64,000 nt of DNA, taken from Thiohalophilus sp. Lineage in GTDB: Bacteria; Pseudomonadota; Gammaproteobacteria; UBA6429; Thiohalophilaceae. Made by a program: the position numbers and the translations under genes. The notes beneath the pieces were generated by a model. The model saw only the letters and a program-made list of their open reading frames with translations, made no database searches and was not told the origin of the DNA. Every line of letters starts with the position of its first letter. The first letter of the stretch is position 1. The stretch is taken from contig NZ_JAXHLN010000003.1 in the NCBI RefSeq assembly GCF_034522235.1, positions 558,001-622,000 of the forward strand, written 5' to 3'. This document shows positions 8,501 through 17,341 of the stretch, in pieces.

Positions 8501-11268
8501 TTGAAAAATATATCAAGGAACTTCAGCAATACAATCAATCTGTGGATCAAACCGCGGTCGAACTGCTGGAGATGCTGCACGGCTTTGTCACGCGGGCGGT
8601 CGAGATTATTGAGCAATCCGGTGCAGAACTGCCCGAAAACAGCGGATTGATGGGCTCGATCCAGTCCTTGCTGGATAACTTTGAGCCCCCGGAGTCCGCC
8701 GATTCCCAGCAGCAGATGCCGCAAGCTGACGAGATCGAACTATCGGGGCCCGCTGACTCCGGGCAACAAACGCCGGAACCGCAGGAGGTCGTCGAATCGC
8801 CGCCGGCGGATTATGACTCGGAACTGCTGGATATCTTCATTGAGGAAGGCGAGGAAATCCTCGAGCAAAGCGATAACACCCTGTTGCAATGGCGCAATGA
8901 GCCGGATAACCAGGATCTTATCGAGGCACTGCAACGGCAACTGCATACGCTCAAGGGCGGGGCACGCATGGCCGGGGTGTCTGAAATCGGTGATCTCGGC
9001 CACAGTCTCGAGTCGATGTTGACAGCCGTGGTGGATGGGCACATGCCGGTTTCGCCGCCGATGTTCACGCTGGTGCAGCGCGCCCAGGATCGGTTAGTCG
9101 GTATGCTGGAACAGGTCAAACAGAGCTTACGTCCGTATCCGGCCGAGGATCTGGTTCAGGAAGTGGATACCCTGCTGGGGCGTTCCAGTCAGAGTCGATT
9201 GGCGAATGATGAGCAGAACGAAGCCGAAGTCACGGAGACGGTTGATGACACATCCGGAGAAGTTGTCGAGGTCGAGGAAGATGTGATTAACCTGGAAGAG
9301 GGGCCGGAGGTTGAGCTGATGGATGCGGCGGCACAAATGACTTCGGAACCTGCCCCGGTAGCGGAGACCCCTGCCGCCGCGACGACACAGGAATTGGCCG
9401 AGGACGACGGTGACGGCGCGCGCGATCGGCGCAAGGCCTCGCGAGTACAGTATGAACAGGTGCGGGTACGTGCCGATCTGCTTGATAATCTGGTCAACTT
9501 CGCCGGTGAGGTAAGCATCTACCGCTCACGGATGGAGCAGCAGACCAACGCTTTTCGTTTCAACCTGCAGGAGCTGGATGACACCGTCTCGCGTTTGCGT
9601 GAGCAGTTACGCCAGTTCGAGATCGAAGCGGAGACCCAGATTCAGTTTAAAAAAGAAGAGCGCCTGGAAAAGGGTTACGAAGACTTTGACCCCCTCGAAT
9701 TCGACCGCTTTACCCAGATGCAGCATCTGTCTCGCGGGATGATGGAAAGTCTCAACGACCTGGACAGTATCAAAGGGATTCTCGGCAATGTCACCCGTGA
9801 GTCCGAAACCCTGTTGCTGCAACAGTCCCGGGTTAACACAGAACTGCAAGAAGGCCTGATGCGTACCCGCATGGTACCGTTCTCGGGTCAGGCGCCGCGT
9901 CTGCGGCGTATTGTGCGTCAGACCGCCGATGAAATAGGCAAGCAGGTGGAATTGCACCTGGAGGGGATGGACGCAGAACTGGATCGCCAGGTACTGGATC
10001 GGGTTATCCCGCCCATCGAACATATGCTGCGTAATGCCGTGGCGCACGGTATTGAAAGTCCTGAACAACGTCAGGCGGCCGGCAAGCCCGCTGCCGGTAC
10101 AATCAATATGGCCCTTTCGCGCGAGGGCTCGGATATCATTATTCGGGTCAACGACGATGGCAAAGGCATGGATCTGAAGGCCATCCATAAAAAAGCCATC
10201 GAACGCGGACTGCTCAAACCGGAAGACAAGGTTACCAAAGACATCCTGCTCAACGTAATTATGCAGTCCGGCTTCAGCACCGCCGAACAGGTTACCCAGA
10301 TTGCCGGTCGGGGCGTTGGCATGGATGTGGTGCACAGCGAAATCAAACAGCTTGGCGGCCTGCTGGAAATCGACACGGAAGAGGGGCGTGGGGCGAGCTT
10401 TACCATCAGTCTGCCACTGACTCTGGCGATATCGCGCGCCCTGATGGTGTATGTGGGTGATGAGTTGTATGCCGTGCCGCTGCTCAATGTTCAGGGTGTG
10501 GAGCGTATCAGCAACAGTGAACTGCGCACTCTGATGCAAAGCGATGAGCCGGTTTATCACTGGATCAACGAAGATTACAAACTGTTACATCTGGGCAACC
10601 TGTTGGGCGGTAATGCGCCGGCGGTGCCGGATGATGATGAGCGACTGCCGTTGTTGCTGGTACGTAGTGGTGATTATCGTGCCGCGATTCGGGTGGAAGG
10701 CCTGACGGGGAGCCGTGAAATTGTGGTCAAGCCGGTCGGCCCGCAGTTGAGTACCCTGCGCGGGATATCCGGTGCAACCATCATGGGTGACGGCAGTGTG
10801 GTATTGATTCTGGATCTCGCGGTACTGGTTCGCCTGGCTTCGGTCCAGAATGAAGAAGATGTGATCGACCTCACGCCGCAAGAAGCGCCGAAAGTGCAGA
10901 CTAAGCAGGTAGTTATGGTCGTGGACGATTCGATCACTGTGCGTCGAGTAACGACACGCCTGCTGGAACGCAACGGCTTCGAGGTGGTTCAGGCAAAAGA
11001 CGGTGTCGATGCCCTGTCTCAACTGCAGGATCGGATCCCTGATGTCATGTTGCTGGACGTTGAAATGCCGAGAATGGACGGTTACGAGCTGGCGGCTAAC
11101 ATGCGTGGTGATGGCCGCACCCAGGATATACCTATTATTATGATTACATCGCGTACGGGTGAGAAACACCGCCAACGCGCCATGGATGTCGGTGTCAATG
11201 TTTACATGGGTAAACCCTATAACGATGCAACATTACTGGAAAATATCGGTACCTTGATCGATCATTAA
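5548..11268 (+). CDS. chpA: ChpA, hybrid CheA-type histidine kinase with several Hpt domains
   Basis: Central kinase of the twitching chemosensory system, 1906 aa. The N-terminal ~600 residues are helical and FimL-like without clear catalytic histidines. Three canonical phosphotransfer (Hpt) motifs follow: H798 in SFHTLKGSGRLVG, H964 in LHTLTGSSRTTG and H1133 in LHTLKGGARMAG, each set in acidic, repeat-rich linkers. The CheA core has a dimerisation helix pair, HATPase N-box HMLRNAVAHG (N1496), DDGKGMD and GRGVGMDVV, then a CheW domain from about 1630 and a receiver with phosphoacceptor D1837 (LLDVEMPRMDG). Pseudomonas ChpA is about 2470 aa with more Hpt-type domains, so this is a shorter version. 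Confidence 0.95.
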   Translation: MSVDNKLDLNTLSWVKAELDDTLGQARSALEVYVEDEADETQLQFVKNYLHQVYGTLQMVELYGAALAAEEMEHLIDSLLEGKISNRNDAYEVLMRGILQLPDYLEHLLAGHQDMPMVLLPLLNDMRATRGESLLSENALFNPDLAVKAPVNETITGENLSELTRKLRHNYHLGLLGWFRDQDSDASLARIAEVISTLRESASEEEMNRLLWVAGGLIESLRQGGLDSNVSIKLLLGQLDRQFKKIIDNGVTALSHEPPAELLKNLLYYVASSQSDGELTREIKEAFKLKDVLPGASALERARADLSGPNAQLMKTVSTVLLEDLTRVKDNLDLFVRAEERHSEELRPLCTTLKQMADTLGMLGLGVQRNVINEQIETLEAMVSGEREVDDNTLMDMAGAMLSIENSLGEIATARAANEEYDESADKSESAERLQGVERQKLLQTVIEQAKVELARIKEVLSDFSRNPGNRDMLDVVPRSFEQIRGSILILNLERAAGLLNRLTDHIRKLQTGSATPDEDSLDHLADAISSIEYYLESLAGKWGNPDAILNVAEQSLNHLDQGGAEGASAAAASSPVADTTQPDLAIPQNLEAGPTDEDTLVDLPSPEDNESTVSSDDSSLTMQLEEPEREEQLRANSTDDTLKDIPQEAHSDSTLSLDTTDSDDNEQSITLETVDDLSVNFDNLDEIGLEGIEDADEQNFDLSFAEDEAAESDSSETPTAQSPAEADGSVAGKPEAPAKEPESAPVSGGIDEVDDEILEIFMEEAQEEHANIQRLLPQWVKNNQDEQALQDLRRSFHTLKGSGRLVGASDVGEFAWAFENMLNRVIDKTIDPGPEMYRVLEQAEQSLPGIFEQFRQGTRPTQSILTLMAHADALSQGKSVALDESAAPTPDDTPAVDASQEAPEHAVSVEEDDDEQAAGIDPVLLDIYRKEVETHLATLQTYITNWYDNTDRSASNDLLRALHTLTGSSRTTGITSVSELCGVFEKYIKELQQYNQSVDQTAVELLEMLHGFVTRAVEIIEQSGAELPENSGLMGSIQSLLDNFEPPESADSQQQMPQADEIELSGPADSGQQTPEPQEVVESPPADYDSELLDIFIEEGEEILEQSDNTLLQWRNEPDNQDLIEALQRQLHTLKGGARMAGVSEIGDLGHSLESMLTAVVDGHMPVSPPMFTLVQRAQDRLVGMLEQVKQSLRPYPAEDLVQEVDTLLGRSSQSRLANDEQNEAEVTETVDDTSGEVVEVEEDVINLEEGPEVELMDAAAQMTSEPAPVAETPAAATTQELAEDDGDGARDRRKASRVQYEQVRVRADLLDNLVNFAGEVSIYRSRMEQQTNAFRFNLQELDDTVSRLREQLRQFEIEAETQIQFKKEERLEKGYEDFDPLEFDRFTQMQHLSRGMMESLNDLDSIKGILGNVTRESETLLLQQSRVNTELQEGLMRTRMVPFSGQAPRLRRIVRQTADEIGKQVELHLEGMDAELDRQVLDRVIPPIEHMLRNAVAHGIESPEQRQAAGKPAAGTINMALSREGSDIIIRVNDDGKGMDLKAIHKKAIERGLLKPEDKVTKDILLNVIMQSGFSTAEQVTQIAGRGVGMDVVHSEIKQLGGLLEIDTEEGRGASFTISLPLTLAISRALMVYVGDELYAVPLLNVQGVERISNSELRTLMQSDEPVYHWINEDYKLLHLGNLLGGNAPAVPDDDERLPLLLVRSGDYRAAIRVEGLTGSREIVVKPVGPQLSTLRGISGATIMGDGSVVLILDLAVLVRLASVQNEEDVIDLTPQEAPKVQTKQVVMVVDDSITVRRVTTRLLERNGFEVVQAKDGVDALSQLQDRIPDVMLLDVEMPRMDGYELAANMRGDGRTQDIPIIMITSRTGEKHRQRAMDVGVNVYMGKPYNDATLLENIGTLIDH

Positions 11269-11389
11269 GTTATTATCCCGCCCCCGTCCCCTGGCAACAA
11301 TGGATAACCAGGTATGCTTTTGACGCGATACTAACAGGCGTTAACAAGATGGTCGCGGTAAACCTGCTTCTACGGATGGCGAAATATTC

Positions 11390-12409
11390 ATGTCAGTAAA
11401 TCTGCAGCAGAATGAGTTGCGCGGAATTCGCGTCGCCGTGGCCACTGCTTCTTCGCGCCATCGTAATCAGCTGCAGCAGGTTTTTGAGCGGACAGGCCTG
11501 CGGGTCATGCTGAACGAGCCTTTCAGCGACAATTTCATCGCCAAAATTCCTCACAACAAGATCGACGTTTTGCTGATTGATCTCGATGAGGCGGATGAAA
11601 AGCACCATTCCTTGCTGGAAAAGCTGCTTGAATCGACCGACATCCCGATCATTTTTAATGATGTCAGCGTCCTGGCGTTTAACGAGCCGGGGAGGCAGGG
11701 CAAATGGTTCGGTACGCTGATGGGCAAGATTGCCGAAATTACGGGTCGGCTGGAATGGGAAGCGCCGGATATTGATCTGGGCAGTTATACTGTCAACGAC
11801 ACGTTATTGGCGCGGGATAGTGCGCTGGCCAGTCAGGTCTGGGTGTTGGCGGCATCACTGGGTGGTCCCGATGCCGTCAAGCACTTCCTGGCCGAGTTGC
11901 CATCGGACTTGCCGGCCAGCCTGATTCTGGCCCAGCATCTGGGTTCCAGTTTTGAACCTCTGCTGGCGCAACAACTGGATCGAATTACCCCTTTACGGGT
12001 GATGCCGGCCCGGGTCGGGCACACGCTGCGTCATGGCGATGTCATTGTAGTGCCGGTCAGCCAGCGTTTGAAGATCAATCCCATCGGCGTGATCGAGTTG
12101 CTTGCGCAGTCGATCCCGTCCTTTTACACGCCTTCCATCGATACAGTGATCACGGATATCGGGTTACGTTTCGGTGCGAACAGCGGGGCGATTATTTTTA
12201 GCGGTATGTGCGATGACGGCGTGCTGGGTGTACGTGCCATGCATGCCATGGGCGGCCCGATCTGGACCCAGGAGGCGGACAGCTGTGTCATCAGCAACAT
12301 GCCCGACCAGGTTCGCAATACCGGACTCAGCAGCTATACTGGCACTCCGGCGCAATTAGCCGCTAAACTGGTAGAATATCTGACACAACGGCAGGCAGAC
12401 TATGGCTGA
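11390..12409 (+). CDS. chpB: ChpB, CheB-type methylesterase
   Basis: Predicted to remove methyl groups from PilJ glutamates, opposing PilK. In 339 aa an N-terminal receiver-like domain (about 10-125; RVAVATASSRHRNQLQQVFE, LIDLDEADEK) lacks a clean phosphorylation pocket. The catalytic domain has S156 in AASLGGPDAV, H183 in LAQHLGSSFEP and D276 in SGMCDDGVLG, matching the CheB Ser-His-Asp triad. It lies 121 bp after chpA and overlaps chpC by eight bases. Confidence 0.9.
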   Translation: MSVNLQQNELRGIRVAVATASSRHRNQLQQVFERTGLRVMLNEPFSDNFIAKIPHNKIDVLLIDLDEADEKHHSLLEKLLESTDIPIIFNDVSVLAFNEPGRQGKWFGTLMGKIAEITGRLEWEAPDIDLGSYTVNDTLLARDSALASQVWVLAASLGGPDAVKHFLAELPSDLPASLILAQHLGSSFEPLLAQQLDRITPLRVMPARVGHTLRHGDVIVVPVSQRLKINPIGVIELLAQSIPSFYTPSIDTVITDIGLRFGANSGAIIFSGMCDDGVLGVRAMHAMGGPIWTQEADSCVISNMPDQVRNTGLSSYTGTPAQLAAKLVEYLTQRQADYG

Positions 12410-12917
12410 AATTACCCCTATCAATACGCGCCGCGACGGGATGGCGGTGACCGGCAAACAGGCCAGTGACGCCGTTCACTGTCTGCAGATACCGATGTAC
12501 GAAGAATCGATACTGCTACCCAATGCCGCGGTGGCAGAGATGGTCGGCTATCTCGAACCGGAGCCGCTGCCGGATGCCCCGGAGTGGTATCTGGGCAAGA
12601 TTGCCTGGCGCGAACACAAAGTCCCCCTGATCGCGTTTGAGGTGGCCAGCGGCGGGCAGAACCCCGGCACCCTGCACGGGGCACGCATCGCCGTACTCAA
12701 TACCCTGCAAGGTAATCCCCGGCTTCCGTACGTTGCCATCGTGACCCAGGGGATCCCCAGTTTGAAACTGGCGCGGGAAGAGCAGATCACGCCGGATTCA
12801 CGCAATATTGGCAATCGGCAGTCTATTGCCGGCTTTGTTCAGCTCGACGGCGTCTCGCTGGTCATCCCCGACATCGACGACCTCGAATCCCGCATCGAGC
12901 GCCTGCAGGTTGTTTAA
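12402..12917 (+). CDS. chpC: ChpC, second CheW-like adaptor
   Basis: CheW-domain protein of 171 aa that in Pseudomonas links extra receptors to ChpA. Visible CheW segments are CLQIPMYEESILLPNAAVAE, WYLGKIAWREHKVPLIAFE and RLPYVAIVTQGIPSLKLARE. It starts inside chpB, which supports translational coupling. It is the last gene of the cluster: a 28-bp perfect inverted repeat begins at the base after its stop codon and rsmE then converges from the other strand. Confidence 0.85.
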   Translation: MAEITPINTRRDGMAVTGKQASDAVHCLQIPMYEESILLPNAAVAEMVGYLEPEPLPDAPEWYLGKIAWREHKVPLIAFEVASGGQNPGTLHGARIAVLNTLQGNPRLPYVAIVTQGIPSLKLAREEQITPDSRNIGNRQSIAGFVQLDGVSLVIPDIDDLESRIERLQVV

Positions 12918-13001
12918 TATAATGTTGAATGTTGAATGTTGAATTTTAAATTTTGAATTGCGGATGGGTAGCCAATTCAACATTCAACATTCAACATTAT
13001 A
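12918..13001. repeat. Perfect 28-bp inverted repeat built from TTGAATG heptamers
   Basis: The arms 12918-12945 and 12974-13001 are exact reverse complements and consist of tandem TTGAATG / CATTCAA units; the 28-nt loop is also AT-rich. The repeat starts directly after the chpC stop between convergent chpC and rsmE, so it may end transcription from both sides, although there is no GC stem. The same heptamer appears as a direct array at 15252-15293 and, in decayed form, inside 33192-33376. Downstream 13001-13045 is a degenerate GCGCCTTTGCG stretch. Confidence 0.85.
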
Positions 13002-13050
13002 CCTTCGCGTTCGCCGCGCCTTTGCGTACTTTGCGTTACTTCCACTGTTT

Positions 13051-13791
13051 TCAAGAAGAGGAATAATTCAGGTCGCCCCACAGGGTCTGCGCGGCGGTGA
13101 GGCCGGCGACGACGGCGGTTTCGGTGCGCAGGATGCGCGGGCCGAGGCGGATTCCGATGGCATCGTGCTGATAGGCCAGTTCCCGCTCTGTCCTGGTGAA
13201 GCCCCCTTCCGGGCCGATCATCAGGATCAGGTCTTGCGGTTGCGGGCATTGCGACAGGGTCCGGTCACTGCGTGGATCGAGGATCATGCGCTGTCCGGCC
13301 ACTGGGGCGACAAGAAAGTCGGTATAGGCGATAACCGTATCGAGTTGTGGCAGGCGGGCCCGACCGCTTTGTTCGCAAGCGCCCCGGATGACACCTTGCC
13401 AGTGCTGGCGGCGTTTTTGCTCGCGCTTTTCATCCAGCTGGACCACGCAGCGTTCGGTGACAAGCGGTGTCAGGCGATTGATGCCCAGCTCCACGGCTTT
13501 TTGCAGCGCGTAATCCATGCGTTCACCTTTGGCAATCCCCAGAGCCAGATGGGTATGCAGGGGCGATTCATTGTTTACCACGGTCGCGTTTTCGATCGTC
13601 GCTGTGGCCTGCTTTTTGGAAATGGCGGTTAGCCTGGCCTGGTAATCATGACCATCACCGTTGAACAGAGTTACTCTGTCGTCCGGCTTCAGGCGTAACA
13701 CCTGGATGCCGTGACGTGTGGCGGTTTCATCCAACTGGACACTGGTACCGACAGCAAGCGGGTAATCCTGGTAGAGACGGGGAATGCGCAT
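13051..13791 (-). CDS. rsmE: RsmE, 16S rRNA m3U1498 methyltransferase
   Basis: SPOUT-class enzyme that methylates N3 of U1498 in the decoding region of 16S rRNA using SAM. The 246-aa protein begins with a PUA-like RNA-binding domain (MRIPRLYQDYPL, HGIQVLRLKPDDRVTLFNGD) and continues with the knotted SPOUT domain, including ALQKAVELGINRLTPLVTER, LMIGPEGGFTRTE and LGPRILRTETA, the SAM-binding knot. Its start is 11 bases after the bioA stop on the same strand, suggesting one transcript. Confidence 0.93.
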   Translation of the reverse strand: MRIPRLYQDYPLAVGTSVQLDETATRHGIQVLRLKPDDRVTLFNGDGHDYQARLTAISKKQATATIENATVVNNESPLHTHLALGIAKGERMDYALQKAVELGINRLTPLVTERCVVQLDEKREQKRRQHWQGVIRGACEQSGRARLPQLDTVIAYTDFLVAPVAGQRMILDPRSDRTLSQCPQPQDLILMIGPEGGFTRTERELAYQHDAIGIRLGPRILRTETAVVAGLTAAQTLWGDLNYSSS

Positions 13792-13802
13792 ACGGTCGGA
13801 TG

Positions 13803-15152
13803 TCAGTCGCGGGTGGCCAGATCGATGCCTTCGGTCATCACTCGGGCCAGGTGCTCGATTTGTTCCGGGGTAATGACATAGGGCGGCATCAGGTAGGAGA
13901 CGTTACCCAGTGGGCGCAGCAGGGCCTCGTTTTTCAGGGCGTGTTGATAGATGGTCAGGCCGCGGCGTTCCTGCCAGGGATAGGGTTCGTTCGCCGCCTT
14001 GTCCTTGACCATCTCCACAGCCAGGATCATGCCGGTCTGACGTACCTCTCCCACATGGGGATGATCCTTCAGGTGCTCGGTCGCCTGCTGCATGGTTCGG
14101 GCGAGCTGTTTGTTCTGTTCGATCACCTCATCCTGCTCGAAGATATCCAGGGTCGCCAGTGCCGCGGCACAACCCAGCGGATTGCCGTTGTAGCTGTGCG
14201 AGTGCAGGAAGGCGATGAGTTTGTCGTACTCGTCATAAAAGGCCTGATAGATTCGTTCATGGGTCAGGGTCACCGAGACCGGAAGATAGCCGCCGGTCAG
14301 CCCCTTGGACAGACACATGAAATCGGGAGTGATGTCAGCCTGTTCACAGGCAAACAGGGTGCCGGTGCGGCCAAAGCCCACGGCAATTTCATCGGCGATC
14401 AGGTGCACGCCGTATTCATCACAGGCCTCGCGCAGCAGTTTGAGATAGACCGGATCATGCATGCGCATGGTGCCCGCGCATTGCACCAGGGGCTCGATGA
14501 AGACTGCGCAGACTTCATCGCCGTGTTCTTCAAGCAGGGCGCGCATGTGTTCAAACTGGCGCGCGCTGTAATCCCGGCAGCTTTCCCCCGGTTCGCGGTA
14601 AAAACAGTCCGGTGAGGGCGCGGTGATGACTTCCATCAACAGCGGTTTGTAGGTCTCCTTGTACAGGGGGACATCGCCCGCGGCCAGCGCGCCCAGGGTT
14701 TCGCCGTGATAGCTGTTACCCAGAGTAATAAACTTGGTCTTCTCGGGTTTGCCGATATTGCGCCAGTAGTGATAGCTCATCTTCAGCGCCACTTCGATGG
14801 CCGAGGAGCCGTTGTCGGCATAGAAACAGTGCGCCAGACCGGGCGGGGTAATTTGGATCAGCCGCTCCGATAGTTCAATTACCGGCTCGTGCGAGAAGCC
14901 GGCCAGGATGACATGTTCCAGAGTGTCCAGTTGCTGCTTGATGCGATCGTTGATCCGCGGGTTGCAATGGCCGAACAGGTTGACCCACCAGGAGCTGATC
15001 GCATCGATATAACGGTTACCATCGAAGTCCTCCAGCCAGACGCCCTCGCCGCGTTTGATGGGCGTCACCGGCAGCCATTCGTGATCTTTCATCTGCGTGC
15101 AGGGATGCCACAACACCGACAGATCCCGTTGCATTAATTCCCTATTATTCAT
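13803..15152 (-). CDS. bioA: BioA, adenosylmethionine-8-amino-7-oxononanoate aminotransferase
   Basis: PLP enzyme of biotin synthesis that aminates KAPA to DAPA with SAM as amino donor. In 449 aa it has IWHP-like LWHPCTQMKDHEW, SSWWVNLFGHCNPRIN, FYADNGSSAIEVALKMSYHY, DEIAVGFGRTGTLFACE and the PLP lysine in CLSKGLTGGYLPVS. Length is slightly above the usual ~430. An internal ATG at codon 7 (MQRDLSVLW) is an equally plausible start because neither has a strong ribosome binding site. The other bio genes are not in the window. It consumes SAM, as do nearby genes, but no shared regulation is visible. Confidence 0.93.
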   Translation of the reverse strand: MNNRELMQRDLSVLWHPCTQMKDHEWLPVTPIKRGEGVWLEDFDGNRYIDAISSWWVNLFGHCNPRINDRIKQQLDTLEHVILAGFSHEPVIELSERLIQITPPGLAHCFYADNGSSAIEVALKMSYHYWRNIGKPEKTKFITLGNSYHGETLGALAAGDVPLYKETYKPLLMEVITAPSPDCFYREPGESCRDYSARQFEHMRALLEEHGDEVCAVFIEPLVQCAGTMRMHDPVYLKLLREACDEYGVHLIADEIAVGFGRTGTLFACEQADITPDFMCLSKGLTGGYLPVSVTLTHERIYQAFYDEYDKLIAFLHSHSYNGNPLGCAAALATLDIFEQDEVIEQNKQLARTMQQATEHLKDHPHVGEVRQTGMILAVEMVKDKAANEPYPWQERRGLTIYQHALKNEALLRPLGNVSYLMPPYVITPEQIEHLARVMTEGIDLATRD

Positions 15153-15202
15153 AGTACGTGCTCAATCCTGGTTATTCGCAAATCGTAACTTTAAAATATT
15201 TA

Positions 15203-15317
15203 AACGCAGAGACGCAAAAAATAGTTTTGAATTTTTAATGTTTAACTTAAAATTCAACATTCAACATTCAACATTCAACATTCAACATTCAACATCGCAT
15301 CCAGCCGTCTCTGCGTT
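15203..15317. repeat. MITE-like element with 12-bp terminal inverted repeats and heptamer array
   Basis: AACGCAGAGACG (15203-15214) and its exact reverse complement (15306-15317) bound a 115-bp AT-rich segment. Inside are AATAGTTTTGAATTTTTAAT and six perfect ATTCAAC units at 15252-15293. A longer relative with the same ends and the same left interior lies at 33192-33376. No ORF is inside. It occupies most of the gap between the M14 peptidase gene and bioA. Confidence 0.75.
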
Positions 15318-15324
15318 GAAGTTC

Positions 15325-16383
15325 TTATACAATGGGCGGCTCGGCATCGGGGGGGCTGCCGGGATCGGTGTCGGGCTGGTGCTGTTCGGTGAACTCCTCG
15401 ACCCGGGCAGTGACGGTCTCCAGTTTGCGATAGCGGGCGATATGGAACAGGGCGTCGCCCTCGTTGGCCAGCGGCAGGTTGGTGCGGCCGATCACGATGC
15501 CGTCACAGGGGGCGTGGATTTCCATTTCATGCTCACCAAAGGGATCGGCCAGGATCCCGAGCAACTGGTCCTTTTCCACACTGCCGCCCAGCGGCACCAT
15601 GGTGCGCAAAATGCCCCCGGCCGGGGCCCGTACCCAGCTGCTGGCCCGGGCGTACAGGGGCTTGTGCTCGCGCTGACGCCGGCTGCGGGAGGGCGGCAGC
15701 ATCTGCAAATGGCGCATGACATTGGTGATGCCCTTGAGCCCGGCGCGGATACTTACCTCGTCAAAGCGCAGCGCCTCCCCGGCTTCATAGAGCAGCATGG
15801 GGATGCCCTTTTCCGCCGCGGCCTCGCGCAGGGAGTTGTCGCGCAGATCGGCATTGAGGATGACCGGCACGCCAAAGACGTGGGCCAGATCGGCGGTCTG
15901 CGGATCATCGATGTTGGCGCGGATCTGCGGCAGGTTGGTACGGTGGATGGCGCCGGTGTGCAGATCAATGCCATGGGTGCTTTGCTCGACGATCTCGTGC
16001 ATGAACTGGTAGGCCACCCGCGCGGCCAGGGAGCCGCGCTCCGAGCCGGGAAAACTGCGATTCAGATCGCGCCGGTCGGGCAGGTAGCGCGATTGCTGGA
16101 TAAAGCCGTAGACATTGACGATGGGGATGGCAAACAGGGTACCGCGCAGGCGCTTCAGCGCCGGGAGCCGCAACAGCCGGCGGATGATCTCCACGCCGTT
16201 GAGTTCGTCACCGTGCAGGGCGGCGCTGACAAACAGGACCGGGCCGGGTTTCTTGCCGCGAATGACCTGGACCGGCATGGCCACCTGGGAGTGGGTATAG
16301 AGCCGGGCAACCGGCAGATCGAGCGTGACCCGGCTGTTACGCGGGATTCGGTTACCATTGACGGAGATGAACTCGGCGTCCAT
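15325..16383 (-). CDS. M14-family zinc carboxypeptidase (succinylglutamate desuccinylase/aspartoacylase type)
   Basis: Zinc-dependent deacylase of 352 aa. Zinc ligands are visible as H57 and E60 in SAALHGDELNGVE and H142 in GIDLHTGAIH. The C-terminal ~90 residues form a lipoyl/biotinyl-like beta domain (ARASSWVRAPAGGILRTMVP, HAPCDGIVIG). It is the last gene of a minus-strand trio after rimB and rimK, four bases from the rimK stop. Such proteins are repeatedly found with RimK, so a role in trimming or recycling glutamylated substrate is plausible, but the true substrate cannot be read from the sequence. Confidence 0.85.
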   Translation of the reverse strand: MDAEFISVNGNRIPRNSRVTLDLPVARLYTHSQVAMPVQVIRGKKPGPVLFVSAALHGDELNGVEIIRRLLRLPALKRLRGTLFAIPIVNVYGFIQQSRYLPDRRDLNRSFPGSERGSLAARVAYQFMHEIVEQSTHGIDLHTGAIHRTNLPQIRANIDDPQTADLAHVFGVPVILNADLRDNSLREAAAEKGIPMLLYEAGEALRFDEVSIRAGLKGITNVMRHLQMLPPSRSRRQREHKPLYARASSWVRAPAGGILRTMVPLGGSVEKDQLLGILADPFGEHEMEIHAPCDGIVIGRTNLPLANEGDALFHIARYRKLETVTARVEEFTEQHQPDTDPGSPPDAEPPIV

Positions 16384-16387
16384 CGAC

Positions 16388-17293
16388 TCAACCCTTGCCC
16401 CGCGTCTTGGTTTTGTGGGGTTTGGCGGACTTGTCTATGAAGTCGATGATCTGGCCGGCCACATCCTTGCTGGTGGCCAGCTCGATCCCCTCCAGCCCCG
16501 GCGAGGAGTTGACCTCCATGATGACCGGTCCGTGGTTGGAGCGCAGGATGTCCACCCCGGCGACATTCAGGCCCATAGTCTTGGCGGCGCGCACTGCCGT
16601 GGAACGCTCTTCCGGCGTCAGCTTGATGACCTTGGCCGAACCGCCGCGGTGCAGGTTGGAACGAAACTCGCCTTCCTTGGCGGTGCGCATCATCGCGGCC
16701 ACGACCTTGTCGCCGATGACCAGGGCGCGGATGTCCGAGCCGCCGGCCTCCTTGATGAACTCCTGGACCAGAAAGTTGGCGTTCAATTCACGAAAGGCAT
16801 CGATGACGCTTTCCGCCGCCTTTTTGGTCTCGGCCAGTACCACGCCCTTGCCCTGGGTGCCTTCCAGCAGTTTGACCACCAGTGGCGCGCCGCCAACCAG
16901 TTGAATAAGATCGCCGGTGTCGTCGACATCATGGGCAAACCCGGTCACCGGGAGTCCGATCCCCTTGCGCGCCAGCAGTTGCAGGGAGCGCAGTTTGTCC
17001 CGCGAGCGGCCGATGGCGACCGACTCATTCACGGGATAGACGCCCATCATTTCAAGCTGGCGCAGTACGGCGGTGCCGTAAAAAGTGATCGAGGCGCCGA
17101 TGCGCGGGATCACCGCATCAAAACCTTCCAGCTGTTCGCCCCGGTAATAGATGCCGGGCCGCATGCTGGTGATATCCATATAGCATTTGAGCGGATTGAC
17201 CACACTGACTTCATGACCGCGCGCCTTGGCGGCTTCAGCCAGACGACGGCTGGAATAGAGTTTTGCGTTCCGCGACAAGATCGCAATTTTCAT
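16388..17293 (-). CDS. rimK: RimK, ribosomal protein S6 glutamate ligase
   Basis: ATP-grasp ligase that adds glutamate residues to the C-terminus of ribosomal protein S6 (and can make polyglutamate). The 301-aa length equals E. coli RimK. Visible features are [40 protein letters not shown], the ATP-grasp loop [20 protein letters not shown] and metal-binding [15 protein letters not shown]. It lies 48 bases after rimB and four bases before the M14 gene, in one minus-strand operon. Confidence 0.93.
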   Translation of the reverse strand: MKIAILSRNAKLYSSRRLAEAAKARGHEVSVVNPLKCYMDITSMRPGIYYRGEQLEGFDAVIPRIGASITFYGTAVLRQLEMMGVYPVNESVAIGRSRDKLRSLQLLARKGIGLPVTGFAHDVDDTGDLIQLVGGAPLVVKLLEGTQGKGVVLAETKKAAESVIDAFRELNANFLVQEFIKEAGGSDIRALVIGDKVVAAMMRTAKEGEFRSNLHRGGSAKVIKLTPEERSTAVRAAKTMGLNVAGVDILRSNHGPVIMEVNSSPGLEGIELATSKDVAGQIIDFIDKSAKPHKTKTRGKG

Positions 17294-17341
17294 ACGGACT
17301 CCGGGGATTCGAGGTAGTACGGTTGGATAGTGTAACCTGTC

